A stretch of DNA of 64,000 nucleotides from Salinimicrobium marinum. GTDB lineage: Bacteria > Bacteroidota > Bacteroidia > Flavobacteriales > Flavobacteriaceae. A model generated the notes under the pieces. That model ran no database searches. It was given only the letters and a program-made list of their open reading frames with translations, and had not been told where the DNA came from. The translations under genes and the position numbers were made by a program. Shown here piece after piece: positions 63,780 to 64,000 of the stretch (within the stretch, counting starts at the first letter, position 1; each line of letters begins with the position of its first letter). The stretch lies in contig NZ_BMXB01000015.1 in assembly GCF_014651535.1 (NCBI RefSeq), positions 1-64,000 on the forward strand, read 5' to 3'.

Positions 63780-64000
63780 TTATTCTACTGCCACATCTGT
63801 AAAGAACAACTCGAAATTGCCATCTTCACTGCGGTGCATTGTGGCAATGTTGAGTCCGTTAAAATTTTTGTAATCTTCCCAGGTAGTGGCAAAAGCACGA
63901 GCAGAATCTCCGCCTGACATGTACACCCATTCCCTTATAATGTGGTCGTCTCCAAAATAAACTTCGTAAGAATCTCCGGGGGTATAACCTCCCTCGTTGG
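63780..64000 (-). CDS. 3' part of an unidentified gene (runs off the window)
   Basis: An open - strand frame enters at the right edge and ends with TAA at 63782-63780. The last 72 or so residues include SYEVYFGDDHIIREWVYMSG, then ARAFATTWEDYKNFNGLNIA and HRSEDGNFELFFTDVAVE. The alternating charged strands resemble the C-termini of small flavobacterial beta-rich lipoproteins (possibly DUF6503-like), but I cannot name the family with confidence. Its start is outside the window. Confidence 0.6.
   Translation of the reverse strand, partial: NEGGYTPGDSYEVYFGDDHIIREWVYMSGGDSARAFATTWEDYKNFNGLNIATMHRSEDGNFELFFTDVAVE

Overview
The window is chromosomal DNA of a Bacteroidota bacterium, most likely a marine member of the Flavobacteriaceae. 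The evidence is the promoters (TTG or TTTG, a spacer of about 19 bases, then TAnnTTTG), the lack of Shine-Dalgarno sequences, a short-type ProRS, an UpxY-type NusG paralogue, DUF6702 and YjbH-like proteins, and lipoproteins with an acidic stretch after the lipid cysteine. No species can be named from sequence alone.

Positions 1-15200 are ordinary chromosome, mostly on the + strand: proS, two identical tRNA-Glu genes, rpsT, a frameshifted acetyltransferase, an MBL-fold hydrolase, the convergent pepE-glsA pair, two paralogous secreted proteins, a DUF6702 protein, an M1 peptidase, a TatA-type protein, the remains of a four-helix-bundle (S23/IVP) gene, an O-methyltransferase and kynureninase.

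Positions 15237-62982 form a very large surface-polysaccharide locus, entirely on the - strand. It holds three Wzi-like barrels in a row and two near-duplicate Wza-Wzc export pairs (20497-23707 and 33991-37169). Polysaccharide operon A (24002-33241) runs wzx, wlbB/wbpD-like, wlbA/wbpB-like, a polytopic membrane protein, GT4, DUF354, a UDP-GlcNAc 2-epimerase and a PHPT-type initiating transferase. A split YjbH pair with a surface lipoprotein follows (37561-40582), then a WecA-like initiating transferase (40676-41863). Polysaccharide operon B (42148-60343) runs nucleotide-sugar dehydrogenase, MurA paralogue, wzx, MurB paralogue, GT, CapA, ATP-grasp, wzy, GT, acetyltransferase, GT, two-domain dehydrogenase, heparinase-like, GT4 and 2-epimerase. 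An upxY antiterminator lies upstream, separated from operon B by a decayed IS110-family element. The two operons therefore look like complete Wzx/Wzy-type pathways with separate flippases and 2-epimerases, two initiating transferases nearby and two export pairs.

The most unusual part is 52187-58948. Full-length MurA and MurB homologues with their catalytic residues intact are embedded between a flippase and glycosyltransferases, together with a CapA-like protein and a RimK-like ATP-grasp ligase. The inference is a polysaccharide containing a lactyl-ether amino sugar (muramic-acid-like), perhaps capped with an amino acid or amine on its carboxylate. The second notable signal is that operons A and B share a conserved promoter and a conserved leader hairpin, a candidate recruitment site for UpxY.

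The right end (63159-63767) holds three degenerate tandem copies of a unit of about 190-220 bp with two internal palindromes, then the 3' part of an unidentified gene running off the window.
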